Source of the DNA: Bacteroidota bacterium
GTDB taxonomy: Bacteria > Bacteroidota > Bacteroidia > Flavobacteriales_D > Crocinitomicaceae
DNA length: 64,000 bases
Direction of reading: 5' to 3'
Assembly (NCBI GenBank): GCA_016192075.1
Contig: JACPUU010000001.1
Location: 248,001 to 312,000 of the forward strand
How positions within the stretch are numbered: position 1 is the first letter of the stretch; each line of letters begins with the position of its first letter. Below are positions 41,599-50,972 of the stretch, one piece after another. Made by a program: the position numbers and the translations under genes. A model generated the notes under the pieces. It had not been told where the DNA came from. It did no database searches and saw only the letters and a list, made by a program, of their open reading frames with translations.

Positions 41599-43647
41599 TT
41601 ATTTTTTCTTAGCCAAAAAACCATATTTATCAGCATAGTTCAGCATCTGTGCTTCAAAGCTTTCAGGTTGTGAAAGTTTTACATCGGTAATGTTTCCGTC
41701 TTTGTCCATAACCGGTGTCAGAATTGGGTTTACAAAACCGTTGTATGGCGGAATGTTCAATAATTCGCTGCGCTTCAAAACCTGTGCATGCAGCTCTTTG
41801 TCTACTTTTACACCGTATGTTTCAACCAGGTTCATGCCTGCTTTGTAATCTCCCTCAGAGGTGATGCGTTGAATTTCACGCAGCAATTCTCCAAAAAGTA
41901 CACGCAGTTTTTCGTAATCGGTAACGTTGAAATAGGTTTTTCCGTCGCGCTCAACGCGTTCAATCACGTTGTCTTTGGCACCTTTTTCAAAAGCCCAGTT
42001 GGCTACTAACTGACGGTTACGCATGTGTGCTTCTTCCACATCACGGCCCGGTTCAATGCGGCGCAGCTGAACAACCAGGGCGTTGCGGATATAGCCATCG
42101 TATTCTGCTTTTCCAACATCCAGTGATTCCATCAATCCAAGTTCAACCAGCTTTGGATCCAAAATAAAATATAAGGCTACCAGGTCGGCACGCGCTTCTT
42201 CCAGGCACGATGCATAACTTTTTAAGGTTTCTTTTGGTGTGCCTACTCCCGGGTTAATTTGTCCGGATGCGTGCCCGATAACCTCGTGCATGGCCGTGTG
42301 TAATTTGGCAGCCAGTTTTCCGTGTTTTTTTGACAGTTCAATTTCTTCAGCATCGTTTGCAAACTCATCCAGCAATCCTTCACCGCCGGCATTGTCATAT
42401 GCCTCTACCAGGTTACCCAGGCTTACTGATTTGGAACCGTGCTGTACACGAATCCAGTTGGCGTTAGGCAGGTTTACACCAATTGGGGTTGACGGTGAAG
42501 CATCACCCGATTCGCCGGCAACATTTACCACTTTATAGGTTACGCCCACCACATTTTTCTTTTTATGCTCAGGCATAATGCTTGAATTGTCTTCAAACCA
42601 CTGTACATTTTGCTCCAGCGTTTTCATGCGTTCTGATGCTTCAAAATCTTTAATCTGGATAATAGACTCATAGCCTCCGCGCATGTGCATAGGGTCACCA
42701 TACACTTCCACAAATCCCTGGATATAATCAATGTCTCCTTCTGTTGCGCCGGCCCAGGCAATATTATAGTCTGACCATTTTTGCAGGTCGCCTGTTTTAT
42801 AATATTCAATGAGTAATCCAAGTGCATTTGCCTGTGCATCATTTTCAGCTACGCCCTGCGCTTTTTCAAGCCAGTATACAACTTCAGAAAGTGCATCCCC
42901 GTAAAGGCCGCCCACTTTCCAAACTTCTTCATGCAATTTACCGTCAGCATCTTTTACCAATGTTGAGTTCAAGCCAAATTCAACAGGTGTTTCGCCGCCG
43001 TTAGCCATTAGTGGTTTATAGAAATTGTCTACGTCTTTTTCAGTTACACCGTCGCCGTAAAAATTCATGGCAGATGAAACAACCATGTCTGTTTTTGGAT
43101 CCTGGTTTACACGTTTCATATCAATGGTGGGGTCAAACATAGCTGTTACAATAACAGAATCAAGTTGGGTAGCGGTTTCACTCAACAGTGTCTGAAAATA
43201 GTCCCTGGAAAAATCAGGTATAAATTTATCCATGGAATAGTGGTGGTGAATACCGTTGGAGAACCATACCCGTTTGGTATAAACTATAAATTTTTTCCAG
43301 TCTTCACTTTCTTTATCACCGGCATAGGTACGCACAATGTTTTCCAGCGCATTGCGTATCTGCAGGTTGTAGCGGTAGTTTTGATCCCAGGTAATGTCAC
43401 GGCCTGATAATCCTGCCTCATAGAGGTAATAAACAAATGTTTTTTGCTTTACCGTAAGGCTGTCAAATCCCGGAATGTCGTAGCTTAAAACCTGTACGTC
43501 GGCAAAGGTTTCAATTTCCCAGTCCATGTTGGCCGGTGCTTCAGTCAGGGTATCTTTTAACTCACCCGATGACTCGCCCGAGCCGCCGCAGTTTGAAAGA
43601 AATACCGCCGCAAAAATCAGCGGCAATCCAAAAAATAGTTGTTTCAT
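41599..43647 (-). CDS. dipeptidyl-peptidase III family (M49) lipoprotein
   Basis: The protein has 682 residues with a lipobox SNC (Cys20) and a Gly/Ser-rich start. The zinc motif is HEVIGH (454-459), the HEXXGH form unique to M49, with the third ligand in EEARAD (483-488). The family removes dipeptides from the N-terminus of short peptides. The lipoprotein form would act in the periplasm or at the surface. It is monocistronic with its own terminator. Confidence 0.95.
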   Translation of the reverse strand: MKQLFFGLPLIFAAVFLSNCGGSGESSGELKDTLTEAPANMDWEIETFADVQVLSYDIPGFDSLTVKQKTFVYYLYEAGLSGRDITWDQNYRYNLQIRNALENIVRTYAGDKESEDWKKFIVYTKRVWFSNGIHHHYSMDKFIPDFSRDYFQTLLSETATQLDSVIVTAMFDPTIDMKRVNQDPKTDMVVSSAMNFYGDGVTEKDVDNFYKPLMANGGETPVEFGLNSTLVKDADGKLHEEVWKVGGLYGDALSEVVYWLEKAQGVAENDAQANALGLLIEYYKTGDLQKWSDYNIAWAGATEGDIDYIQGFVEVYGDPMHMRGGYESIIQIKDFEASERMKTLEQNVQWFEDNSSIMPEHKKKNVVGVTYKVVNVAGESGDASPSTPIGVNLPNANWIRVQHGSKSVSLGNLVEAYDNAGGEGLLDEFANDAEEIELSKKHGKLAAKLHTAMHEVIGHASGQINPGVGTPKETLKSYASCLEEARADLVALYFILDPKLVELGLMESLDVGKAEYDGYIRNALVVQLRRIEPGRDVEEAHMRNRQLVANWAFEKGAKDNVIERVERDGKTYFNVTDYEKLRVLFGELLREIQRITSEGDYKAGMNLVETYGVKVDKELHAQVLKRSELLNIPPYNGFVNPILTPVMDKDGNITDVKLSQPESFEAQMLNYADKYGFLAKKK

Positions 43648-43796
43648 GATGGTTTTAATTTAGGATTACGAAAATACGAATAGTTTTTTATCTCACCGGA
43701 AATGAGCACATGAAAGGCCAATCAACCGTTTAAGCGGAGCAGGGGTGTTTTGCCGGATTCCGCAGGTTGATTATCTTTAAAGCCCAAACTGAACGC

Positions 43797-44618
43797 ATGA
43801 ATAATTACCAGACCAGCCCTGATTACAACACCATTGGCATTGTTATTTTTATTTTTCTGGTGGTATTGGCGTATTACATTATCCGCCGGTTCAGGTCTTC
43901 TACAGTTGCTGATCCGCAATCACTCTGGCTGAATTCGGAAAAAAGCGGTGCGTTGAAAGACATAGATGCGAAGCTGATTGATTTTTATCACCAGGTATTA
44001 ACCAAATACGTAGCGTATTACCGTGAACTGGATCAGCCAAAGCGTAAAAAATTCATAACCCGGCTGCATGAGTTGATTGAGCACATGGAATTTTTAGGTG
44101 AGCAGGGGCAGGAAATTAATCTCAAGGTAAGCACACTTTGCTGCGCACCGGTTATTCAGATAACTATGGGGCTGGACACCTATTTATTTAATAGCTATCA
44201 CACCATTGTGGTTTATCCGCGCCGGTTTTTTTCTGAAAAGCAGGCGGCTTATGTAAAGGGTGGTGTAAGCCGGGGTGATGTTATTTTCTTTTCGTTTGAA
44301 GATTTGTTAAAGGGATATGCCATACCCAACGATGCATTAAACCTGGGCTTGCATGAAATGGCGCATGCTATTCACATCGAGTATTTTGACGAGGCCTTTG
44401 AACGCCGCTTTCCGCAATGGGAGAAAACGGCAGAACAGGAAGTGGTGAAAATGCGCTATCAGCAAGATCCTGTTCTGCGCAATTATGCCGGACAAAATAA
44501 ACACGAACTCTTTGCCGTTTGCGTGGAAACTTTTTTTGAACAGGCTGCCGAAATGAAACTCAAAGCTCCCGGACTTTACGAGGCCATGTGTGACTTGCTG
44601 AACCAGCGGCCGGTTTAG
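43797..44618 (+). CDS. zinc-dependent peptidase, MtfA family
   Basis: The protein has 273 residues from ATG 43797: an N-terminal transmembrane segment (about 12-30) and a cytoplasmic or periplasmic catalytic domain with HEMAH (186-190) as the zinc motif and a glutamate ligand farther on. E. coli MtfA is soluble and is linked to control of glucose uptake through Mlc; the membrane anchor here is a difference, as is often seen in this phylum. It converges with the FGE-like gene 7 bp downstream. Confidence 0.88.
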   Translation: MNNYQTSPDYNTIGIVIFIFLVVLAYYIIRRFRSSTVADPQSLWLNSEKSGALKDIDAKLIDFYHQVLTKYVAYYRELDQPKRKKFITRLHELIEHMEFLGEQGQEINLKVSTLCCAPVIQITMGLDTYLFNSYHTIVVYPRRFFSEKQAAYVKGGVSRGDVIFFSFEDLLKGYAIPNDALNLGLHEMAHAIHIEYFDEAFERRFPQWEKTAEQEVVKMRYQQDPVLRNYAGQNKHELFAVCVETFFEQAAEMKLKAPGLYEAMCDLLNQRPV

Positions 44619-44625
44619 TATTTCC

Positions 44626-46044
44626 TCACTCCGTTTTCATGGTCAAAACCGGTCTGAAACCAATAAAAGGGGATGCGCCTGTTTCGCCAGGGTATTCATC
44701 TTCCGCTTCTATTTCCAGAAAATGATCACAGCTAAACCAGCTGCCTCCTTTGGTTGCAGGTTTTTGAGTATTATGCGCTATAATCATTTCAGATACGTTG
44801 CCGGCCATGCAGTAGAGTCCATAATTATTAGGCAGGTACGATGTTGTTTTTACCGTATAAAAACCACCATCCAGCTGTATTTTGTTTATATCCACTGCCG
44901 GAAGGTACAAGTGGCGTATGCTGTCATAGGTACATTCATCGATCGAATAGCCGAGGTAATTCATTTCATAACTGCCTTTGCTGTTTCGAAGATACGTATT
45001 GCCATGGGCATATTGCAGGTCATTTTCTCCGTTAAATGCTGCATAGGCCCATTCGAATTCGTCAGGTAACCGAAGGTTCATGATCAGCGGCTTATTATTT
45101 TTTTTCAGAACCTTGTTGGTTTCTTCTGTAAGCCATTTGCAGTACATTTCAGCACCTTTTCGGGAAATATTCACTACCGGATAATCATTGTATGAGGGGT
45201 GAGAAAAATAGTGCTCTGCCATAGGCTCATTGTATGAAGTAGGTACCCTTTTGATCCACTGCGTCTGGTCAGGTAATGCATCTAAAAATTCCTGTTTACG
45301 CCCCTGCAGAATCAAGTCAGAAAGAAAAGTACGGTATTCCAGGTTTGTTACTTCAGTTGTTTGCGCGTAAAAGGCTTTTACACTGATAACCTGTTTTTTG
45401 TAATCGCATGTGCCGGATGGGATATACGCATATTTATCTTTATTCAGTTTTGACAGCGCGGCAATCATTTTATTTTTTTGTTTGTAGTGATCGCGCGTCT
45501 CTTCTTCCGTTAAGGTTGGAAAAATATAACCGCTGTCTGCGGGTTGTTTCACCAGCCCTGCGTTCACTGGATGTGAATGATGGATTTGATTTTTCTGATT
45601 TTCGTCTGATACCGACGGGATTAAATTGCCTGATTCATCCGGATTTTTTTGCATTTCATTGGCAGGTGTATTCTCCTGAACTGCGCCAGACTGATTTTGG
45701 CCTGTTTTGTATGGGCCAGCCGGATTTGCATGCTGATTTAGTTCAGGACTGTCTGAAACCGGTGTTGTGATCAATTTATTTTCTGTGTTCGTTGTTTCTT
45801 CCGGGTTTCGGGTTAAAACAAAAACAGCAACAATAGAAAGCAGCAGCATACTGATCAGAAATTTACCTCCGAAAAATTTCTTTAACGCAGTAATAATAGT
45901 TGGTGCCTGCACCAGGTGGTGTGTTGAAATAGTTTCCATAAGTTCGTTATTTTTAGAATCGTTAAAATCTAAATTCAAAAAAGCCTGAGCCAGCAGGTTA
46001 TCAAGTTCTTTTTCTGAAACGGGGATGTTATGAACGGTTGACAT
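44626..46044 (-). CDS. membrane-spanning FGE (SUMF1/GldK-like) domain protein paired with an ECF sigma factor
   Basis: The protein has 472 residues from ATG 46044. A cytoplasmic head of about 58 residues (NNLLAQ-type helices, rich in Asn/Asp) is followed by one transmembrane segment (about 61-77). A Pro/Asn/Gln/Glu-rich linker (82-195) follows, then a C-terminal formylglycine-generating-enzyme-sulfatase fold (about 205-470) with TTEVTNLEYRTFL, YPVVNISRKGAEMYCKWL, LRLPDEFEWAYAAF, AGNVSEM, KGGSWF and IGFRPV. The usual GNVWEW is GNVSEM here, as in the GldK/PorK branch, and I see no clear catalytic cysteine pair. It overlaps the sigma gene by 17 bp and is probably its anti-sigma partner. Confidence 0.82.
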   Translation of the reverse strand: MSTVHNIPVSEKELDNLLAQAFLNLDFNDSKNNELMETISTHHLVQAPTIITALKKFFGGKFLISMLLLSIVAVFVLTRNPEETTNTENKLITTPVSDSPELNQHANPAGPYKTGQNQSGAVQENTPANEMQKNPDESGNLIPSVSDENQKNQIHHSHPVNAGLVKQPADSGYIFPTLTEEETRDHYKQKNKMIAALSKLNKDKYAYIPSGTCDYKKQVISVKAFYAQTTEVTNLEYRTFLSDLILQGRKQEFLDALPDQTQWIKRVPTSYNEPMAEHYFSHPSYNDYPVVNISRKGAEMYCKWLTEETNKVLKKNNKPLIMNLRLPDEFEWAYAAFNGENDLQYAHGNTYLRNSKGSYEMNYLGYSIDECTYDSIRHLYLPAVDINKIQLDGGFYTVKTTSYLPNNYGLYCMAGNVSEMIIAHNTQKPATKGGSWFSCDHFLEIEAEDEYPGETGASPFIGFRPVLTMKTE

Positions 46045-46606
46045 TTTGCGTTGTTTTAAGTTGTTGTAATGCGGCATTTACATTTTCTGCCAGTTGTTTT
46101 TTCAGCCGCGCATAATACACTTTTAACTGGTCTTCAGGTTTGTTTACAAAAGCGGCAATTTTACTGTAGGGCATATCCTGTCCGCGCATCAGCAGCAGAA
46201 TCCGCTGCCAGTCTTCCAGTTTTTCCAATTCCTGCTGCAAAATAATCAGTGGCATGTTTAAGGGGCTGTCCGTGTCCTGTTCACTGTTTGCAATATTTTC
46301 AGTAAGTGCAACCTCCTGGTTGTTTTTTTCAAAAGACCGCGCGTCTCTGAAAAAATTGCGCAGAAAATGAATGTGCGTCTTAAATATAAAGGCTGATCGC
46401 TTTTGCTCATTTTCAAACATGCTGTCGTTGGTCACTTCAACTATTTTGTAAAGTGTTTTGTATACAACAGCAAGTGCATCGTCTTTATCAATGCTATAAT
46501 TTTTACAGGTATACCCCAATAGCTTTTGAGCATATTTTTCATAAAGAACTGTTAAGCTCTTTTTCGTGTTGTCTGATAAGTGGTGTTCTCTTTTTGTGAA
46601 ATTCAT
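46028..46606 (-). CDS. ECF-type sigma factor
   Basis: The protein has 192 residues. Region 2 is recognisable (about 25-95: LYEKYAQKLLGYTCKNY, ALAVVYKTLYKIVEV, THIHFLRNFFRDARS) and a region-4 helix-turn-helix follows (about 130-180: LEDWQRILLLMRGQDMPYSKIAAFVNKPEDQLKVYYARLK). It is more divergent than the sigma factor at 17931. It overlaps the FGE-like gene by 17 bp, so both are made from the same mRNA. Its targets cannot be read. Confidence 0.85.
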   Translation of the reverse strand: MNFTKREHHLSDNTKKSLTVLYEKYAQKLLGYTCKNYSIDKDDALAVVYKTLYKIVEVTNDSMFENEQKRSAFIFKTHIHFLRNFFRDARSFEKNNQEVALTENIANSEQDTDSPLNMPLIILQQELEKLEDWQRILLLMRGQDMPYSKIAAFVNKPEDQLKVYYARLKKQLAENVNAALQQLKTTQNVNRS

Positions 46607-46785
46607 AGATTAACCTGCTTATATACTATAACACAATTTGGTAACAAAGCAATGCCGGATAGGCTGATTTAGCTGCGTTTTAGTACTCAAATATACGTTT
46701 TTTACGAGGGTCGTTTTTGCAGCTTTAAACGCTGTTTCAACCATTTACCGGGTTTAAACGTTGTTAACAAAGGAAATTGTACCTT

Positions 46786-46793
46786 TATTTTTG
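46786..46793 (+). promoter_or_regulatory. -7 promoter box TATTTTTG for the FG-GAP gene
   Basis: TATTTTTG matches TAnnTTTG, with TTG at 46761-46763 about 22 nt upstream. It lies 12 nt before the ATG at 46806. Confidence 0.55.
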
Positions 46794-46805
46794 TATTCAG
46801 ATTCT

Positions 46806-49103
46806 ATGGTAAAAAGATTGTTTTTGGCATTGTTGATTGCTATGCCCGTTTATGCCGGTGCGCAGTTTGGCTTTCAGCGTATTGATACAATTGCGGTTTA
46901 CGAGTCAGCTGTTTTGCAAAAATATGCCTGGGCGGGCGGACTGGATTATGCGCAATTTTCAAACATTGATATGGATTTTGACGGAACCGAAGATTTGTTT
47001 GTTTTTGACCGCACAAACAATAAGGTACTTACATTTATTCAAAACGGAACAACCGGTTCACCTGACTGGGTATATGCACCGCAGTATGAATCCAAGTTTC
47101 CGGAATATCAGAATATTTACAATGATTATGAAGATGAACAGTTTCTCTTCAACTGGGTTTTGCTGATAGACTATAATTGTGACGGAAAAAAAGACATTTT
47201 TGCAGCACGTTCAGGTGGTATCAAGGTCTTTAAAAATACAGGCAATGTCACTGACGGCTTGTCATTTGTGCAAACATCGCTGCGGCTTAAATCATTTCAG
47301 TATACCATGCAGCAATACATCTATGTAAGTAATGCAGATCTGCCAGGAATAAAGGATGTTGACGGTGACGGCGATGTTGACCTGCTTACGTTTGGCGGTA
47401 CCGGTCAGGCGCTGGAATATCACCGCAACATGAGTATGGAAACTTACGGGCATTGTGATTCACTGATTTTTGAAATGAAAAATATTTGCTGGGGCCGGTT
47501 TCAGGAATCATCAACCACCAACTCAGTAACCCTGTGGGACACGCTTTCATATCCGTGTGATGATCAGATTCCAAATCCTGAAAGCTGGCACCCGTTTGGA
47601 GAGGCTGACCGCCACTCAGGTTCAACCGTGCTGCCGTTAGATATGAACAATAACGGTGTAATGGATGTGGTGATAGGTGATATAGCATACAGCAACCTGG
47701 TATTACTTTCAAACAGTGGTACGTTACCCAATACCAATTCGGGCATGAATGCCGCAGATCCGGCATTTCCGTCCAATTCTGTTGCGGTAGATGCAACCGT
47801 TTTTCCGGGCGCTTATCATGTAGACATTAACAATGATTCTAAACGTGACCTGGTTGTTACTCCGTCTTCTAAAGTGGGTTCTGAAAACAGAACATCTACC
47901 TGGTATTACCTCAATTCAGGTACTGATTTGTCTCCGGTATTTAACTTTCAGCAAGATGATTTTCTGCAGGGAGAAATGATTGATGTAGGGTCACACGCCC
48001 TGCCGGTTTTCTTTGATCACAACGGTGACGGATTAAAAGATTTACTTGTAAGCAGCCTGGGACATTTTGATGCCGGCAGCGGAAACCAGGTTTGCTCAAT
48101 TTATTATTACGAAAACACGGGTACGCTTGCAAACCCTGCATATACGTTGATCACAACAGATTACCTGGGACTTTCAACACTGGGCATTGGCTACTCGCTG
48201 TATTTTTACCCCGCATTTGGAGACCTGGATAATGACGGTGATGAAGACCTGGTGCTTGGTGAATATTCAGGTTATTGCTATTATTTTGAAAATACCGGTG
48301 GAGCAGGCAATACTGCTATTTTCAGCACATACGTTATTTTGAATGACTATATGAGCAACCCGCTGGTAACGCCAACCAATGCAGGTATTTACATTGCACC
48401 AACGCTGGTTGATCTGGACCGTGATAATGACCTTGACCTGGTTGTCGGGCGGCGCAACGGACAGTTGAATTATTATGAAAATATTGGCAATGCTTCTGCT
48501 TATAGTTTTTTGTATCTGACCAATGCGCTGGGTGGTGTAAATGTGTGTGAATGGTGGTCAATTGAGGGGTATGCGGTTCCACAATTTCTGGACATTGACG
48601 GGGCCTACAAGTTGGTCATTGGTTCAAAAACCGGTTACCTGCATTTGTATGATAACATAGAAGGTAACATCAGCAGTAATTTTAACCTGGCTGACTCATC
48701 GTTGGATCAGATTCAGATTGGCACCTATTCAGCGCCGGCTATAGCAGACTTAAATAATGATTCACGTTTTGAAATGGTGGTGGGGAATGAACGTGGTGGT
48801 GCGGCCCTTTACAAATCTGCAAATATCAATAACATTGGTTTTGGAGAAGTTGCAGCCGAAAATCAGGTACGTATTTATCCAAACCCGGCGAATAATGCCG
48901 TAACAATTGATTTTTCAGGTTTAACAAATGAGTATGCAAATTCAACCGTGCAGATAATAGATCTGAGTGGGCGGGTAATTTCTGAAAGTACCGTTTCAGG
49001 CAGTCAGATTAAGCTGGAAACTGCGGGTTGGGAAAAAGGAACATACATCGTTTCTATCAAAACAACAAACGGAATAATCAGTAAAAAACTGGTGATTTTG
49101 TAG
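46806..49103 (+). CDS. FG-GAP/VCBS repeat protein with T9SS type A sorting domain
   Basis: The protein has 765 residues with a signal peptide (about 1-19, cleavage near YAGAQ). The middle consists of repeated Asp-rich loops of the FG-GAP/VCBS type that likely bind calcium: MDFDGTEDLFVFD, DYNCDGKKDIF, DVDGDGDVDLLTFG, DMNNNGVMDVVIGD, DHNGDGLKDLLVS, DLDNDGDEDLVLGEYSG and DLDRDNDLDLVVG. They probably form a beta-propeller. The last 80 residues are a type A T9SS domain (VRIYPNPANN, IIDLSGRVIS, KGTYIVSI). It is a predicted secreted or surface protein. The start is the ATG preceding the signal peptide, not the upstream TTG. Confidence 0.92.
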   Translation: MVKRLFLALLIAMPVYAGAQFGFQRIDTIAVYESAVLQKYAWAGGLDYAQFSNIDMDFDGTEDLFVFDRTNNKVLTFIQNGTTGSPDWVYAPQYESKFPEYQNIYNDYEDEQFLFNWVLLIDYNCDGKKDIFAARSGGIKVFKNTGNVTDGLSFVQTSLRLKSFQYTMQQYIYVSNADLPGIKDVDGDGDVDLLTFGGTGQALEYHRNMSMETYGHCDSLIFEMKNICWGRFQESSTTNSVTLWDTLSYPCDDQIPNPESWHPFGEADRHSGSTVLPLDMNNNGVMDVVIGDIAYSNLVLLSNSGTLPNTNSGMNAADPAFPSNSVAVDATVFPGAYHVDINNDSKRDLVVTPSSKVGSENRTSTWYYLNSGTDLSPVFNFQQDDFLQGEMIDVGSHALPVFFDHNGDGLKDLLVSSLGHFDAGSGNQVCSIYYYENTGTLANPAYTLITTDYLGLSTLGIGYSLYFYPAFGDLDNDGDEDLVLGEYSGYCYYFENTGGAGNTAIFSTYVILNDYMSNPLVTPTNAGIYIAPTLVDLDRDNDLDLVVGRRNGQLNYYENIGNASAYSFLYLTNALGGVNVCEWWSIEGYAVPQFLDIDGAYKLVIGSKTGYLHLYDNIEGNISSNFNLADSSLDQIQIGTYSAPAIADLNNDSRFEMVVGNERGGAALYKSANINNIGFGEVAAENQVRIYPNPANNAVTIDFSGLTNEYANSTVQIIDLSGRVISESTVSGSQIKLETAGWEKGTYIVSIKTTNGIISKKLVIL

Positions 49104-49126
49104 AAAAGCGGTAACGGGTAGAAAAA

Positions 49127-49828
49127 TTATTCAGTCAGAATGGTAAACAACTCATTCAGTTTATGATCGTATTCATCATAAGGTACCTGTTTAAGTTCTG
49201 AAGAACGGGTAAACTCTTCATCTTTCACTTCACGTTGTTTGAATCCGGTAACTTCCAGGTGCATGCGTATACCGTACTGGTCAATGTCATAAATCAGCGG
49301 CACACCAACTGTTCCGGCATAATTGGAAAACCAGGTAATATTGCGCAGGCTGAGGTCTTCAGTAAACCATGAATCAAATTCAGGAATGGTATCACTGTCG
49401 TATTTGGTGGTGTATTTTTTACCCCACAACCCGTTCAGGCTGTCAGCCTCATCCGTTGGACTAAGTTTATAATTGGGCAGGTTCGCTCTGAATTTTTTTT
49501 GATCAGCATCTGACAAAACGGTATAGAGCACATCAGAACCAAAGTCCAAACGCATTTCCAGTTCTTTTGTAGCTTCATCAGCGTAAATATCCGTACGGAA
49601 AATTTTGCCGGTTTTAACAATGGTCAGCATTTTTGATCCTTTAAAAACCAGGGTGGCTTCTTTGGGTAAAATCATGAGCATGGTTGCAGACAAATCAGTG
49701 TTGTAAGGGTACGTAATTTCGTACGTAATTTCACCTTGTTCAATGTAAGATGGCCCGCAGGAAAAAAGGAGAAGTGCAGAAAATGCGCCTGCGAAAAGCT
49801 GAGGGGTAAGGGTTTTAAAAAGCTTCAT
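49127..49828 (-). CDS. lipoprotein of unknown function
   Basis: The protein has 233 residues with a lipobox FSC (Cys24) after a hydrophobic signal. The mature part is beta-rich with regular strands (GEITYEITYPYNTDLSAT, KEATLVFKGSKMLTIVKTG, GVPLIYDIDQYGIRMHLEVTG). That pattern resembles the DUF4412-type lipoproteins of this phylum, but I cannot confirm it. It converges with the FG-GAP gene 23 bp away. Confidence 0.65.
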   Translation of the reverse strand: MKLFKTLTPQLFAGAFSALLLFSCGPSYIEQGEITYEITYPYNTDLSATMLMILPKEATLVFKGSKMLTIVKTGKIFRTDIYADEATKELEMRLDFGSDVLYTVLSDADQKKFRANLPNYKLSPTDEADSLNGLWGKKYTTKYDSDTIPEFDSWFTEDLSLRNITWFSNYAGTVGVPLIYDIDQYGIRMHLEVTGFKQREVKDEEFTRSSELKQVPYDEYDHKLNELFTILTE

Positions 49829-49987
49829 TTAGGGTGTGCGATTTTGGTTTTAGTAGTTTTCTTTCCTGTTTTTGGCGCTTGTAATTTGAGTACTCAAATG
49901 TTTTAAAGCCAAGGGTCAAATTATTAGACAAATATATCATTTTATTGGAATGCAGCGCAGAATAGACTTCAAACCGCTCAAAATGAT

Positions 49988-49995
49988 TAAATTTG
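49988..49995 (+). promoter_or_regulatory. -7 promoter box TAAATTTG for the arginase-argS operon
   Basis: TAAATTTG matches TAnnTTTG and lies 18 nt before the arginase ATG at 50014. It rules out an upstream TTG start at 49993, which falls in the box. Confidence 0.55.
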
Positions 49996-50013
49996 CTGCG
50001 TTACAAGCATTTT

Positions 50014-50970
50014 ATGGCTGAAATCAAAATAATAGAGAATACATCTGAAATTGCCGCCGGTACACGCGGTGCAAGTCTGGGCGTGGGGGCTTTGAAAGTA
50101 GCATCTTTAAAGGCTGACAGCGACTACTTTGGCCGGTATGAGCGTTTTAAGGTAGATTCAGATAACAACGTACTTTTTGAGCCTACGATATTCAGAACAG
50201 CCAAACGCATTGATGCCCTGGTTAATATTTACCAAAGTGTTTCTGACCAGGTTTCATTTGTTTTGCGCAACGGTGATTTTCCCATTGTTCTGGCTGGTGA
50301 TCATGCAAGTGCAGGCGGAACCATTGCCGGTATTAAAAAAGCTTTTCCTGAAAAAAGGCTGGGCGTAATCTGGATTGATGCACACGCTGATCTTCACACC
50401 CCGTATACAACACCCTCAGGCAATTTACATGGTATGCCAATGGCTACTGCGCTCAACGAAGACAACCGCGAAGAGCAGATCAACGAACCGTTACCTGAAA
50501 CCATTGAATTCTGGAACAAATTAAAATCCATGTCAGGTATTGCACCCAAAATTCTGGCTGAGGACATTGTGTACATTGGTTTGCGTGATATGGAAGCGCC
50601 TGAAGAACGTTATATAGAACGAAACCACATCACCGTTTTTACAGTTGAAGACGTGCGTGAAAAAACACCCGCAAAAATAGCTGCACTGGTTGATGAAAAA
50701 CTCCGGAACTGTGATTTGATTTATGTGTCGTTTGATGTAGACAGTATGGACCCGGATATGGTTTCACGCGGAACCGGCACACCGGCACCAAATGGTCTTT
50801 CACCAAAAGAAGCCGGCAGATTTATGGATATTTTTGCCGAATGGACCAAAACCTGCTGCATGGAAATTGTAGAAATCAATCCCTGTCTTGACGACAAAAT
50901 AAATACCATGGCTGAAACTGCCTTTGAAATTCTTGAATCTTTTACTCACACCCTCGAAAACAGAATCTGA
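50014..50970 (+). CDS. arginase family ureohydrolase
   Basis: Arginase hydrolyses arginine to ornithine and urea with two manganese ions. The 318-residue protein has the metal-binding blocks GDHASAGG (His97), WIDAHADLH (Asp122, His124, Asp126) and SFDVDSMDP near 244-252, plus the GNLHGMP loop (137-143) typical of arginases rather than agmatinases. The family also contains formimidoylglutamases, so substrate identity is inferred from this loop. It lies 2 bp before argS, an unusual pairing. Confidence 0.9.
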   Translation: MAEIKIIENTSEIAAGTRGASLGVGALKVASLKADSDYFGRYERFKVDSDNNVLFEPTIFRTAKRIDALVNIYQSVSDQVSFVLRNGDFPIVLAGDHASAGGTIAGIKKAFPEKRLGVIWIDAHADLHTPYTTPSGNLHGMPMATALNEDNREEQINEPLPETIEFWNKLKSMSGIAPKILAEDIVYIGLRDMEAPEERYIERNHITVFTVEDVREKTPAKIAALVDEKLRNCDLIYVSFDVDSMDPDMVSRGTGTPAPNGLSPKEAGRFMDIFAEWTKTCCMEIVEINPCLDDKINTMAETAFEILESFTHTLENRI

Positions 50971-50972
50971 AA

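Noticed and set aside
46028-46606. The second sigma factor as a plain DNA-binding HTH regulator
   Set aside because: Region 2 text (YKTLYKIVEV, THIHFLRNFFRDARS) plus a downstream region-4 HTH fits an ECF sigma factor better.
50014-50970. The arginase as a formimidoylglutamase linked to hutF
   Set aside because: The GNLHGMP loop fits arginase better, and hutF lies 6.4 kb away in a different operon.
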